Part shown: positions 61,001 to 64,000 of the stretch, one piece after another
Position numbering within the stretch: position 1 is the stretch's first letter
Layout of the letters: each line of letters opens with the position of its first letter
NCBI RefSeq assembly: GCF_037975245.1
Contig: NC_092574.1
Coordinates: forward strand, 27,076,713 to 27,140,712
Direction of reading: 5' to 3'
DNA: 64,000 nt
Source of the DNA: Apostichopus japonicus
Taxonomy: Eukaryota > Echinodermata > Holothuroidea > Aspidochirotida > Stichopodidae
Notes under the pieces: model-generated
Told to the model about the DNA's origin: nothing
The model's database searches: none
What the model saw: only the letters and a program-made list of their open reading frames with translations
Program-made: the position numbers and the translations under genes

Positions 61001-62966
61001 CGAAGCAACGAAATAGAAGGAGGAAACGAAATAAAAGGAGGCAACGAAATAAAAGGAGGCAACGAAATAGAAGGAGGCGAAATCGATCGAGGCAACGAAA
61101 TGCGTTGCGCTTTTGGCGTTCCATACGTTCTATATTGTAAACAAACTTGGCTAGTCAAGGTAAAGGGTTTCATTATCAAAATATTAAAAGGACTGAGCAG
61201 GCTCTAACTGCTGCTTGAAGGCTTCTCACAAGATGGTGAAGGTTTGGTTCACAATCTGATTGTTAGCAAACCAAAATTAATCAACTAACCAGTAATGGAC
61301 TCCATGATGTCCTCATTTATATGTATAATTAGCATTTTCTGTGAGATAACTGAATTCTTCATTAAAATTTCTTTGAAAACTTCAATTTTTAACCACTTTT
61401 ACTTGTCCTTCAGCCTCTGAAGAAGATCCTGCTAGGATCGAAACGTCAGGCCCACTTAGTTTTACACACTTTCAATGCTGTACAAACGTTAATATTTATG
61501 AAGCCTTATATTCTTTTGTCTGGTTTGCTTTGAGTTGTCCAAAACTAGACCTAGTCCACATCCTGACGATGAAATGAAGGCATAACAGGGATAAGAAATA
61601 TTGGATTGTACCATTTTCATGTAAACTTTGGTTTTGTTCAAAGTCTACATCAGTCAGCCTATCTTTTTATTTGGATTGCACGGTTTTGATGTAAACTCTG
61701 TTGTTGCTCAAAGTCTATTTTAGTCTCTCTTTTCAGTTACTCTTCAGTGGGAGCCTAGTTCATCTGCTAATTGGGTTCATGTCATATACCAGAATGAGAA
61801 GAATGATACCTATCATCAAAGACTCTTCGCTCTGGGCCCAGCAACCATCGAGGTATTTGAGGCAGACTTAAGGGACCATCTCTGTGTTTTTGTCGGAAAC
61901 AAGTTTGACGAACAAACCTTTGGATCAGTAATGCTTTCATACCTGTATTGTCACTCTTACCTCGACGACCAGGACGATTTTATCATACAAGATACGATAG
62001 AGACATATGGGGTTGTCAAGGTAACCATCCAGTAGTCAAATATTCTTCTTTGTCCTTGTTGTTGAATTTTATAAGCTTCCATCTATTAATGTTACTAAAC
62101 TTTTGTTCTTATTAAACCACTAGGGTAAGATGCCATAAATATAACTTAATTTGAAATCCTATCTGTGTGATGATTGTGTATCAATACTGGCTTTTTGTTT
62201 TTGGTGATTGAGTAAGGAATTGGAGGCAGTTGTATCCGTTGGCTTTCATTCGTGCTTGCGAGACCTCCTCCACGTGGATGTTTATATCTGAGGAACCTGG
62301 AGAAGCCACCCTGTTTAGCATCACTGCAGGGCACTGGTTATAACAAAGAATTTGAAAGTTGTTACCAACTACCTCAAAGTGCAGATGGAAAAATCTTCTA
62401 GTTTGACTGAATTTTCCTGCAGATATTAAATTTGATGGCTAACGAATAAATTTTGGATGCTTAATGATAAAATATTTTGCTTGCAGCAATCCAAAAGGTT
62501 GAACAGGGTAGTTGTGCAATAGAGATTTGTTTTCTGTTTATTAAATTCCCATAGCTTCATCCTGGAGGATATTATTTATCACTTCAGGTCAAGCTTGCAG
62601 AAAATGTCTAAAATTGGTCTAAAAAATAACAAACTATTTCTAGAAATGTATATAAAGTCCCCTGGACAAAAATATCTTTCTTTGGTTCTTAATTTGTAAC
62701 CAGGCCAAGTACTTTGCTGCCAATGGAACCTCCTTCCTGGTGATTGGTAATCGTGTTGACTCCGTCTCTGGGACATATAAAGCTGATTCATATACGGTGA
62801 TTGTGAATGACCTGCTTAACATCGTTTCCCTGGACAGGTTTCCTACCACAGCAGTCTCTTATGTCACTGCAGGAGAAGTCAAAGGTCAACAGTTGTTTCT
62901 TTTTGCAAATGAGTTCTCAGGCAGCTGGATGTTTGAGGACTTCACACAATCAGTTGATATTTACAG
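18833..62966 (+). CDS. Giant secreted EAR-propeller/repeat-stalk protein, 3' end outside window
   Basis: Thirty coding exons thread in one frame for 2,010 codons plus two bases, and the gene continues past 64000. Order of parts: signal peptide (about 1-21); RRKR furin-type site (73-76); EAR/EPTP-type beta-propeller blades (about 86-480, with the hallmark D-W-E-F-F and G-A-K-x-W patterns); a helical linker with one Cys (TICNENREKLESVIARI); a stalk of degenerate repeats (about 505-1690) with V-N-G-V-D-L/I-S-x-L and Q-x-I-T-G-x-x-T-F motifs and many N-glycosylation sequons; a second Cys-containing helix (LTQQCEVLDEIHYLQQ); and a second EAR-like propeller from 1711 on. Most internal exons are phase 1-1, which favours exon duplication. 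Extracellular adhesion, matrix or egg-envelope roles fit this layout. EAR domains are known in LGI proteins, VLGR1 and TSPEAR, but this layout is none of these. Confidence 0.85.
18948..19941. other. Large gene intron 1
   Basis: AT-rich intron with a G-run tract at 19830-19855. Apart from the splice sites I see no supported feature. Confidence 0.5.
19942..20082 (+). CDS. Large gene coding exon 2: propeptide with RRKR site
   Basis: A phase 1-1 exon encoding an amphipathic helix (FQEAAKVIMEEKLEIMKEV), a histidine run and NRRKRGTIVTRINN. R-R-K-R is a strong furin consensus, so residues of about 22-76 may be removed as a propeptide. The next exon is 8 kb away, with RWDD2 antisense in between. Confidence 0.75.
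20083..23330. other. Large gene intron 2, left part
   Basis: A perfect 10-bp hairpin CAATTGTCCA/TGGACAATTG with a 5-base loop lies at 20406-20430. A (TA)n tract is at 21970-22030, and a G-run/C-run stem at 22084-22125 next to GTACGCCTATGAAC suggests a transposon remnant. No coding exon was recognised. Confidence 0.45.
23336..23349 (-). terminator. Candidate polyadenylation signals for RWDD2
   Basis: Two reverse-strand AATAAA hexamers (TTTATT at 23336-23341 and 23344-23349) lie about 240 bases beyond the RWDD2 stop codon. Confidence 0.45.
23580..24287 (-). CDS. RWDD2: RWDD2 coding exon 2 with stop
   Basis: Begins at CTCTAG|GTAAAATTT and continues VKFTATCDLPLKYPEEIPDI, so the true exon starts upstream of the first in-frame Met. 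It contains the rest of the RWD domain, a charged linker (KEEPPVIQDDVKEEMKND) and the DUF1115 region, ending with GVEGKAAAN and TGA. Confidence 0.95.
   Translation of the reverse strand, partial: VKFTATCDLPLKYPEEIPDIFIRVDTLHRSSQRRLNEDLEEFILQTERNEVCILNALQWVQENISQYKDIKEEPPVIQDDVKEEMKNDKFTRLWILSHHIYSKYKRRDILDWASEMKLTGFSLPGKPGIICVEGTTSDAEAYWNRLRRLTWKKISCKHREDYPFPDKNWKPQDLKERRKGPCFDKFEELNFNAHGSGTGREYHMDLGMLQRCLEEKGLTDIFKVLLGVEGKAAAN
23580..26019 (-). CDS. RWDD2: RWD domain-containing protein 2 (RWDD2A/B-like)
   Basis: Two exons (26019-25813 and 24287-23580) join in phase 0 to give 304 residues, close to human RWDD2A and RWDD2B (about 290-320). Residues 1-110 are an RWD fold, beginning with the helix LSKQLEELEMLRSIYPGSGE (the Y-P after the helix is the RWD hallmark) and including LPLKYPEEIPDI. 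Residues from about 150 match the DUF1115 region, with LWILSHHIYSKYKRRDIL, GFSLPGKPGIICVEG, WNRLRRLTWKKI and the HREDYPF block. RWD domains are protein-interaction modules; the cellular role of RWDD2 is poorly defined. Paralogue A versus B cannot be decided. The whole gene lies antisense within intron 2 of the large gene. Confidence 0.95.
24972..25041. repeat. 70-bp near-perfect palindrome in RWDD2 intron
   Basis: TACCTTTCC.CCATAGGTTT and its complement flank a GCCATGGC centre at 25006/25007. The arms differ at a handful of positions. It may be a tiny foldback element. The intron (24288-25812) holds nothing else that I recognise. Confidence 0.75.
25813..26019 (-). CDS. RWDD2: RWDD2 coding exon 1
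   Basis: Starts MEQQLKQAENLSKQLEELEM and covers the N-terminal half of the RWD domain, ending VVNVSSLE before GTATGA. The first ATG of the frame is used. Confidence 0.9.
26020..28042. other. Large gene intron 2, right part, and RWDD2 upstream region
   Basis: Contains the presumed RWDD2 promoter just above 26019, AGGCCTAGGCCTAGG at about 26416-26431 and a G-run at 27142-27166. No exon was recognised. Open frames at 27106-27450 and 27806-28312 are only partly exonic (28043-28203). Confidence 0.45.
28043..28203 (+). CDS. Large gene coding exon 3: first propeller blade
   Basis: Phase 1 in, 0 out. It encodes HFKFHDVHAFASLG, then the EAR-like HVEVATYEDYLLVSVV and NKTVIFKVYQ. The donor is AG|GCAAGT, a GC-AG intron, because no GT fits the frame. 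Confidence 0.8.
28204..28209 (+). promoter_or_regulatory. GC-AG splice donor
   Basis: TATCAG|GCAAGT matches the usual GC-AG donor consensus, with perfect pairing to U1 elsewhere in the site. The acceptor is TTCACAG at 29001-29007. Confidence 0.7.
29008..29107 (+). CDS. Large gene coding exon 4
   Basis: Phase 0 in, 1 out. NATVEYLQLIESDNLAIHMT and FQDGDIKLALA give the second half of one blade and the start of the next. It has an N-glycosylation sequon at its first residue. Confidence 0.8.
29589..29786 (+). CDS. Large gene coding exon 5
   Basis: A phase 1-1 exon. GETAVNIYKYSSADSQFYQI is the blade-defining strand pattern, followed by GYAFIVEKLIIEGQTYMIIG and SSLAVYKWE. The x-I-Y-K-Y/W motif is characteristic of EAR repeats. 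Confidence 0.85.
30556..30837 (+). CDS. Large gene coding exon 6: EAR blades
   Basis: A phase 1-1 exon. It contains CPFEVHGHYFLAVSVCE, SYIMRYNLHTEAFLIDQYI, THGAKDWEFFVI and ENFLVLASNEKD, the clearest EAR signature in the protein. The last 11 bases and the donor are repeated in an 82-bp array downstream. Confidence 0.9.
30827..33530 (+). repeat. 82-bp array copying the exon 6 donor, split by a transposon
   Basis: The unit contains AAAAAGATGGTAATTATGAT, CCTAACTTGAATCTTGTACC and CTAGTCTGTAGGTGTTATGA. Genuine donor GT at 30838; copies at 30920, 31004, 33211, 33293, 33375 and 33457, the last four spaced exactly 82 bp. The 31038-33160 element interrupts one copy. Confidence 0.9.
31038..33160. mobile_element. 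2.1-kb TIR element rich in CCAGATATAAA palindromes
   Basis: Ends are CCCTTACCGAAATCCCAGAT and its inverse ATCTGGCATTTCGGTAAGGG. The flanks rejoin to a normal unit of the 82-bp array with CT doubled, so the insertion site is known and a 2-bp duplication is likely. The left arm has about 97-bp repeats (31170-31530) and the right arm about six copies of a 65-bp unit (32700-33110) with GGCCAGATAAAACTTTATCT. A palindrome sits at 32530-32566. No transposase was recognised in the AT-rich middle. Confidence 0.8.
33800..34348 (+). CDS. Large gene coding exon 7: end of first propeller and helix
   Basis: The largest exon (phase 1-1). It encodes RSIIYKYIWHKFVPFQCLE, SGAKKWQAITVGTDILIA, SGLVFYQYDGWRFSQI and further EAR strands, then the helix FQETLETICNENREKLESVI, and ends with the first stalk motif (TQVLTGNITFAEN). 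Confidence 0.9.
34349..35193. other. Large gene intron 7
   Basis: AT-rich intron, no supported feature. Confidence 0.5.
35194..35346 (+). CDS. Large gene coding exon 8: helical linker
   Basis: A phase 1-1 exon encoding SSNHGHIFNATEAQQFERMK and a helix with heptad spacing (MDDINWLRERLNNTMKTI). It probably forms a coiled coil between propeller and stalk. Confidence 0.8.
35624..35760 (+). CDS. Large gene coding exon 9: stalk start
   Basis: Phase 1 in, 0 out. KSFKDLSSPSSIDGSVVAV and MNKYINLTDVNTNIF. It ends AACACC|GTATGT. Confidence 0.75.
35880..35965. repeat. GCAGCAGTGGC-type trinucleotide-rich tract
   Basis: Imperfect GCA/GTG triplet repeats (TGGCAGCAGCCACAGTAGTG and similar) in intron 9. 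Confidence 0.6.
36205..36915 (+). repeat. 78-bp array copying the exon 10 acceptor
   Basis: Eight copies precede the genuine exon 10 start. The unit contains GGAATGTATATAGCTTCCTG, CA[G/C]ACTGTTGAAGTCTCTCTT, GAGAGTGATGATACAAGGCA and AGTTAAAGCATCAT. Three copies keep CAG before ACTGTTGAAG and five have CAC. The real exon begins CAG|ACTGTTGAAG at 36894. The array therefore includes intron end plus exon start. Confidence 0.95.
36894..37056 (+). CDS. Large gene coding exon 10: stalk repeat
   Basis: Phase 0 in, 1 out. SVILEGDLDVKGDIDEI, then AGNHTIAEPKTFSQYANF, one G-D-L-D-V-K-G turn and one Q-x-I-x-x-x-K-T-F motif. Confidence 0.85.
37419..37634 (+). CDS. Large gene coding exon 11: stalk repeat
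   Basis: A phase 1-1 exon. LFVAGLIDGVNMTDDTVLL, then QAVGGTITFSKPVTFGENLA, VDGNVDSVDISDLEAISVYK. A complete pair of the G-L-I-D-G-V and G-T-I-T-F motifs. Confidence 0.85.
37950..38084 (+). CDS. Large gene coding exon 12: stalk repeat
   Basis: A phase 1-1 exon. IKTFKTNLTSLDGLSLSSG, then SVSVEEMDQNILKVTGGQNI. The donor (ACAG|GTTTGT) is weak and the 82-bp array begins about 20 bases later. Confidence 0.85.
38105..40440. repeat. 82-83 bp minisatellite, about 28 copies
   Basis: The unit contains CTGGCTGATATTAACTATAG, GGTAGGTAGTTGCAGGGTAG, TGGGAGGTAGTGGGGTGGG and TATCACTCTATTCAGAGTA. Copies alternate GTGATGTCAC with GTGTATCAC. It fills most of intron 12 and is dense in G triplets and GGTAGGTAG donor-like phrases. 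Confidence 0.95.
40555..40710. repeat. Short CTCTCTACCC(C)ACCCACC minisatellite
   Basis: About five copies of a 25-35 bp unit containing CCTATCTCTCTACCC and CCACC, in intron 12. Confidence 0.75.
40924..41130 (+). CDS. Large gene coding exon 13: stalk repeat
   Basis: A phase 1-1 exon. SYTFTNDLDMQGNLSVEGT, VNGLNLPGDILLVDSSELF, GGPISFTQNLNVSNMTAR. Its last bases and donor (ACTG|GTATGT) occur three times in tandem. Confidence 0.85.
41122..41360 (+). repeat. Triplicated exon 13 donor, 79-80 bp units
   Basis: ACTG|GTATGTTAGTTTTATT occurs with the GT at 41131 (genuine), 41210 and 41290. Each unit contains GTTTCTGTTGAAACTATTGA and AATCAATCCACTGAAAACAT. The third is the most diverged. Confidence 0.9.
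41650..41841 (+). CDS. Large gene coding exon 14: stalk repeat
   Basis: A phase 1-1 exon. QVVTGSITFRDDLVLEKDT, then GDVDGVDLSELAQDAVGKD. One of the best matches to the stalk consensus. Confidence 0.85.
41842..42702. other. Large gene intron 14
   Basis: AT-rich. A G-rich patch lies at 42395-42437. No supported feature. Confidence 0.5.
42703..42866 (+). CDS. Large gene coding exon 15: stalk repeat
   Basis: Phase 1 in, 0 out. FKTFMGSLHFQQDIMLEGL, ISGVNLTSLDAGVLKLDDT, AKLIFSAPNAV. The donor is GCAGTG|GTTAGT. Confidence 0.75.
42867..43682. other. Large gene intron 15
   Basis: AT-rich, nothing recognised. It ends in an unusual acceptor CCTTTTAAAAG at 43672-43682. Confidence 0.5.
43683..43977 (+). 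CDS. Large gene coding exon 16: stalk repeats
   Basis: Phase 0 in, 1 out if the exon starts after AAAAG. FAANLETYNQHSF, NETINGVKTFQAIHSNSKVD, VNGVSVTRLCLNAVYLNDN, VGDITFEKNLRIEGSLILNG. The better-looking TTTGCAG seven bases downstream gives phase 1 and does not join exon 15 in frame. Confidence 0.75.
44070..44810. repeat. 25-bp minisatellite, roughly 29 copies
   Basis: The unit reads TAAACTCATCCTGTCCGTC plus TAATGT with frequent C/T changes. It starts about 90 bases after the exon 16 donor. Confidence 0.9.
45020..45690. repeat. About 112-bp minisatellite, six copies
   Basis: The unit contains TCTGCCTTTATATACTGCTC, TGTCCATGTCTTCATGTTTC and CTGTCTCTTGGTTGTTTTGT. The unit is stop-poor in all three forward frames, so it produces three overlapping long open frames that are not genes. 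Confidence 0.9.
45851..46027 (+). CDS. Large gene coding exon 17: stalk, divergent
   Basis: A phase 1-1 exon. LYLQDLVTLHGRQDIYSST, then VYVEELMAASDVNVTQEVN. It lacks the usual T-F motif and is the least repeat-like stalk exon. Confidence 0.8.
46028..46722. other. Large gene intron 17
   Basis: AT-rich, no supported feature. Open frames at 46129-46464 look like chance. Confidence 0.5.
46723..46920 (+). CDS. Large gene coding exon 18: stalk repeat
   Basis: A phase 1-1 exon. ADQNITGHKTFMQAVVIDD, VNGSVNDVDISDLADDAV, GNHTILEEKVFTSTF. Close to the stalk consensus. Confidence 0.9.
47453..47653 (+). CDS. Large gene coding exon 19: stalk repeat
   Basis: A phase 1-1 exon. FVNGANFSEFVDDIVLQNE, PQTITGNLSFLKTLNLNSS, LDVEGTINGLSLTEFNSSV. 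Close to consensus, with three sequons. Confidence 0.9.
47654..48612. other. Large gene intron 19
   Basis: A short G-rich repeat (GAGGGGGTTAGAGGTGGGAA) at 47776-47818. Otherwise featureless. Confidence 0.5.
48613..48716 (+). CDS. Large gene coding exon 20: stalk half-repeat
   Basis: Phase 1 in, 0 out. ELQFGMVYANDTISVDSLV, NGVDIGDDTLVKDQE. It completes a repeat together with exon 21 (Q-S-V-S-G-I-K-T-F). Confidence 0.85.
48717..49588. other. Large gene intron 20
   Basis: AT-rich, no supported feature. Confidence 0.5.
49589..49748 (+). CDS. Large gene coding exon 21: stalk repeat
   Basis: Phase 0 in, 1 out. GQSVSGIKTFTSEVRVNGN, VNDVDINYLDASILKTEGN, QNITGNYIFW. The donor GTAAGT is followed by a CCCTCCCTCC tract. 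Confidence 0.85.
50260..52915. mobile_element. 2.65-kb repeat element rich in AGGTCA half-sites
   Basis: Starts GGTTCCTTGCTTTAGC and ends CCAAGCAAGGAACC, so GGTTCCTTGCTT is inverted at the two ends. After a (GT)n tract (50300-50345) it consists of diverged, roughly 300-400 bp internal repeats with CAATAACTCCCAGT, AAACTTAACGGTCATGTGAT and AGGTCACCAAAGGTCA. The last phrase occurs six times (first near 50466). No open frame. I could not find a target duplication. Confidence 0.75.
52990..53144 (+). CDS. Large gene coding exon 22: stalk repeat
   Basis: Phase 1 in, 0 out. TWLSNATVGGLIDGVDISSL, then VLNVTGNGTFNILQSG, ending AGTGGA|GTAAGT. Confidence 0.85.
53180..53290. repeat. ATAAAATATGGGAGTG short tandem repeat
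   Basis: About six copies of a 14-18 bp unit (ATAAAATATGGGAGTGAT and variants) start about 35 bases after the exon 22 donor. Confidence 0.8.
53576..53855 (+). CDS. Large gene coding exon 23: two stalk repeats
   Basis: Phase 0 in, 1 out. DVFYNGTLDGVDLQELNQT, SQTITESKHFLDKVLIDES, LNVEGTVKGLNLSDIASRAF, QEIDGTLTFTENVTF. Two consensus copies in one exon. Confidence 0.9.
54381..54645 (+). CDS. Large gene coding exon 24: stalk, irregular
   Basis: Phase 1 in, 2 out. GDVTLDGTVDEISISNGVML, then a more helical, charged stretch (ELLEITSSLFMKDRKKVQG) and NNYLIQEDTTFINMT. It is the only phase 2 exon end before exon 30. Confidence 0.85.
54646..55440. other. Large gene intron 24
   Basis: AT-rich, no supported feature. 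It ends in TTCTTTTTTTAG. Confidence 0.5.
55441..55612 (+). CDS. Large gene coding exon 25: stalk repeat
   Basis: Phase 2 in, 0 out. LEGLLNGVNFSTEYILTIP, QTVFGNYTFLTDTVFNGEM, INGLDMVDLATNT, ending AACACA|GTACGT. Confidence 0.85.
55630..56065. repeat. 75-81 bp minisatellite after exon 25, five copies
   Basis: The unit contains GTGATATATTTATTCACCC, GCCATTGACAGGCATATCGT and GTTTTAGTGAGTTATTCATG. Copies of TTATTCACCC begin at about 55721, 55802, 55878, 55953 and 56030. It begins within 40 bases of the donor. Confidence 0.9.
56197..56407 (+). CDS. Large gene coding exon 26: stalk end and helix
   Basis: Phase 0 in, 1 out. DQTITGNITLASVDTFLN, GLLGGVKVPQLYQSLFY, then a helix with one Cys (NSLTQQCEVLDEIHYLQQ). 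The Cys helix mirrors the one at the other end of the stalk. Confidence 0.85.
56408..57350. other. Large gene intron 26
   Basis: AT-rich, no supported feature. Confidence 0.5.
57351..57562 (+). CDS. Large gene coding exon 27: second propeller start
   Basis: Phase 1 in, 0 out. ALLFRGLVEIDVISTVGNVL, GEQWVILGISPVYDAF, CATVSVRRWDDEQYQEEL. The V-S-V-R-R-W-D pattern corresponds to the I-Y-K-W strand of EAR repeats but is diverged. Confidence 0.85.
57563..58230. other. Large gene intron 27
   Basis: AT-rich, no supported feature. Confidence 0.5.
58231..58372 (+). CDS. Large gene coding exon 28: second propeller
   Basis: Phase 0 in, 1 out. LMTFDVVEDVKYFNTGVVKG, FAVAETIIDGACLNISG. Ends CCCGATG|GTAAGC. 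A 2.3-kb foldback element occupies much of the next intron. Confidence 0.85.
58822..61125. mobile_element. Nested foldback transposon with 6-bp target duplication
   Basis: Left TIR 58822 to about 59463 and right TIR about 60635-61125 are inverted copies starting TATGGAACGCCAAAAGCGCA. CGTTCT lies outside both (58816-58821, 61126-61131). Each TIR has an 18-bp tandem repeat (TTCGTTGCCTCCTTCTAT, about 23 copies left and 14 right) and a unique block with GGCGGAGCTTTTTTCTCCTT and GTTAACGCGAACGTTACCTG. An independent hairpin lies at 59464-59852. No transposase. The unit length of 18 keeps frames open on both strands, giving false ORFs. Confidence 0.9.
59464..59852. repeat. Internal 389-bp hairpin of the foldback element
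   Basis: Arms begin TGTCCGGTTAGCACCAC and end with its complement, meeting at a poly-A centre near 59658. A further diverged copy of the arm follows at about 59850-60030 (GTGATGCTAACCGAAC). Confidence 0.85.
61413..61451 (+). ncRNA. Hammerhead-ribozyme-like motif
   Basis: GCCT (61413-61416), CTGAAGA (61417-61423), GATCC-TGCTA-GGATC stem-loop (61425-61439), GAAAC (61440-61444), GTC (61445-61447) and AGGC (61448-61451) follow the order stem I, core, stem II, core, minimal stem III, cleavage triplet, stem I. One extra A (61424) lies between the core and stem II. Such short hammerheads are known in Penelope-like retroelements. This may be a remnant of one. Confidence 0.45.
61737..62020 (+). CDS. 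Large gene coding exon 29: second propeller
   Basis: Phase 1 in, 0 out. TLQWEPSSSANWVHVIYQNE, TYHQRLFALGPATIEVFE, LRDHLCVFVGNKFDEQTFG and CHSYLDDQDDFIIQDTIETY. It keeps the alternation of strand and Y-Q-x pattern expected of propeller blades. Confidence 0.85.
62021..62703. other. Large gene intron 29
   Basis: AT-rich, no supported feature. Confidence 0.5.
62704..62966 (+). CDS. Large gene coding exon 30: second propeller, gene continues
   Basis: Phase 0 in, 2 out. QAKYFAANGTSFLVIGNRVD (with the preceding splice), SYTVIVNDLLNIVSLDRFPT, VKGQQLFLFANEFSGSWMFE. F-L-V-I-G-N-R and L-F-L-F-A-N-E are EAR-type strands. The donor is TACAG|GTAATA, so at least one more exon lies beyond 64000. Confidence 0.85.
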
Positions 62967-63169
62967 GTAATAAATGTTGATTGTTAACTCATTGTTTAAA
63001 GATCCACAGTTTCAAGAGATGTATTTGAGGTGTTTTAATATAGTATCAATAAACTGTGGCAAATTGACATGGACAATGGTGGGGAGTGGGTTTGGATGGG
63101 GTGTCATGGGAGTTTACCTCAGTCAATAAGAATCCAGTTTGTGGTTGGGACCACCATTATTCCCCCCCC

Positions 63170-63660
63170 CCCTGCCTTGACACATACACCTGTCTGCAAC
63201 ACCCCAGACATACAGCATGCTGAAACATTAGCATAAAATACCATAGGTTCCATCATTCCCAGACCTGTCCCAGACTTGCCCCTGACAAACAGTATAAATG
63301 TTGAAGCATTTAACATATAGTACCATAGGTTATCTTCTATCATTCCCAGACTTGCCCAAGACATACAGCATGTTGAAGCATTAACATATTGTACCATAGG
63401 TTAGGTTCTATCATTCCCAGACTTGCCCCTGACATACAGTATAAATGTTGAAACATTAACATATAGTACCATAGGTTAGGTTCTATCATTCCCAGACTTG
63501 CCCCAGACATACAGCATGTTGAAGCATTAACATATAGTACCATAGGTTAGGTTCAATCATTCCCAGACTTGCCCCAGACATACAGCATGTTGAAGCATTA
63601 ACATATAGTACCATTGGTTAGGTTCTATCATTCCCAGACTTGCCCCTGACATACAGTGTT
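63170..63660. repeat. 71-75 bp minisatellite after exon 30, about six copies
   Basis: The unit contains AACATATAGTACCATAGGTT, GGTTCTATCATTCCCAGACT and GACATACAGCATGTTGAAGC. Copies are spaced 71, 75, 71 and 71 bp from 63361 on. Confidence 0.9.
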
Positions 63661-64000
63661 CTTACGTAAACAATAATTAATCTGAACAAGGATTTTTTTG
63701 ATTCTCTCTACTGTATTTGTCGATCATCTCACGGATTCAAACGCCATCTTTAAACTTGTTTTCTTACTCCCATTCACCTTTGACCCTTAATCACAAGTTT
63801 TTTATATCTCAATTCCAAACCTAGCGCCCTCTACTCTCGTTTTTAAATCCTTCAGAACATTCTCCCCTTCTTCGACCAAATGTCGAAACCTAGGTAACCT
63901 ATCACCATAACTGTTAACTGACTGAACAACAAAAGTAAAAAGGAACCCAATGCTCTATAATCAACCCTACACTCAAACTACATCAGGCTACTTAGCCTAA
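63661..64000. other. Right edge, intron of the large gene
   Basis: No exon, RNA gene or repeat recognised. Confidence 0.5.

Overview
The window is animal (metazoan) nuclear DNA: AT-rich, with short coding exons bounded by GT/AG signals, introns full of minisatellites and non-autonomous transposon remnants, and no bacterial-style operons. The proteins point to an invertebrate, most likely a deuterostome such as an echinoderm or hemichordate. That placement is an inference from gene content and repeat style. I recognise no lineage-specific marker.

Layout. (1) 628-8154, + strand: a seven-exon gene for a 232-residue coiled-coil protein that matches CCDC169. (2) 13204-14947, - strand: a two-exon gene for a 99-residue protein matching mitochondrial complex I subunit NDUFC2, convergent with CCDC169. 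(3) 15603-15650, - strand: a sequence resembling the 5' domain of U2 snRNA, whose downstream part does not follow U2. (4) 18833-62966 and beyond the right edge, + strand: a very large secreted-protein gene. I could thread 30 coding exons in one continuous frame (2,010 codons visible). It encodes a signal peptide, a furin-type RRKR site, an EAR/EPTP-type beta-propeller, a helical linker, a long stalk of divergent repeats (motifs like G-T-V-N-G-L/V-D-L-S and Q-x-I-T-G-x-x-T-F), a second helical linker and a second EAR-like propeller that runs out of the window. I do not recognise this architecture as a named gene. (5) 23580-26019, - strand: a two-exon RWDD2 gene (RWD plus DUF1115 regions) nested antisense inside the 8-kb second intron of the large gene.

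The rest is introns and spacers. Four TIR elements are clear: a hAT-like one with 8-bp target duplications (3476-4564), a second with 7-bp duplications (15862-17379), a 2.1-kb element with CCCTTACCG termini (31038-33160), and a 2.3-kb nested foldback with 6-bp duplications (58822-61125). A further element rich in AGGTCA repeats lies at 50260-52915.

The most unusual pattern is that many minisatellites (units mostly 71-83 bp or about 105 bp) sit on or beside exon-intron junctions. In several cases they carry copied splice sites: duplicated donors at exon 6 and exon 13 of the large gene, duplicated acceptors at its exon 10, and mini-exon-like copies of CCDC169 exon 6. There is also a hammerhead-ribozyme-like motif near 61413-61451. 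The genes show no sign of working together in a pathway. They are neighbours with separate jobs: a coiled-coil protein, respiratory complex I, an RWD protein and an extracellular matrix- or eggshell-like protein.
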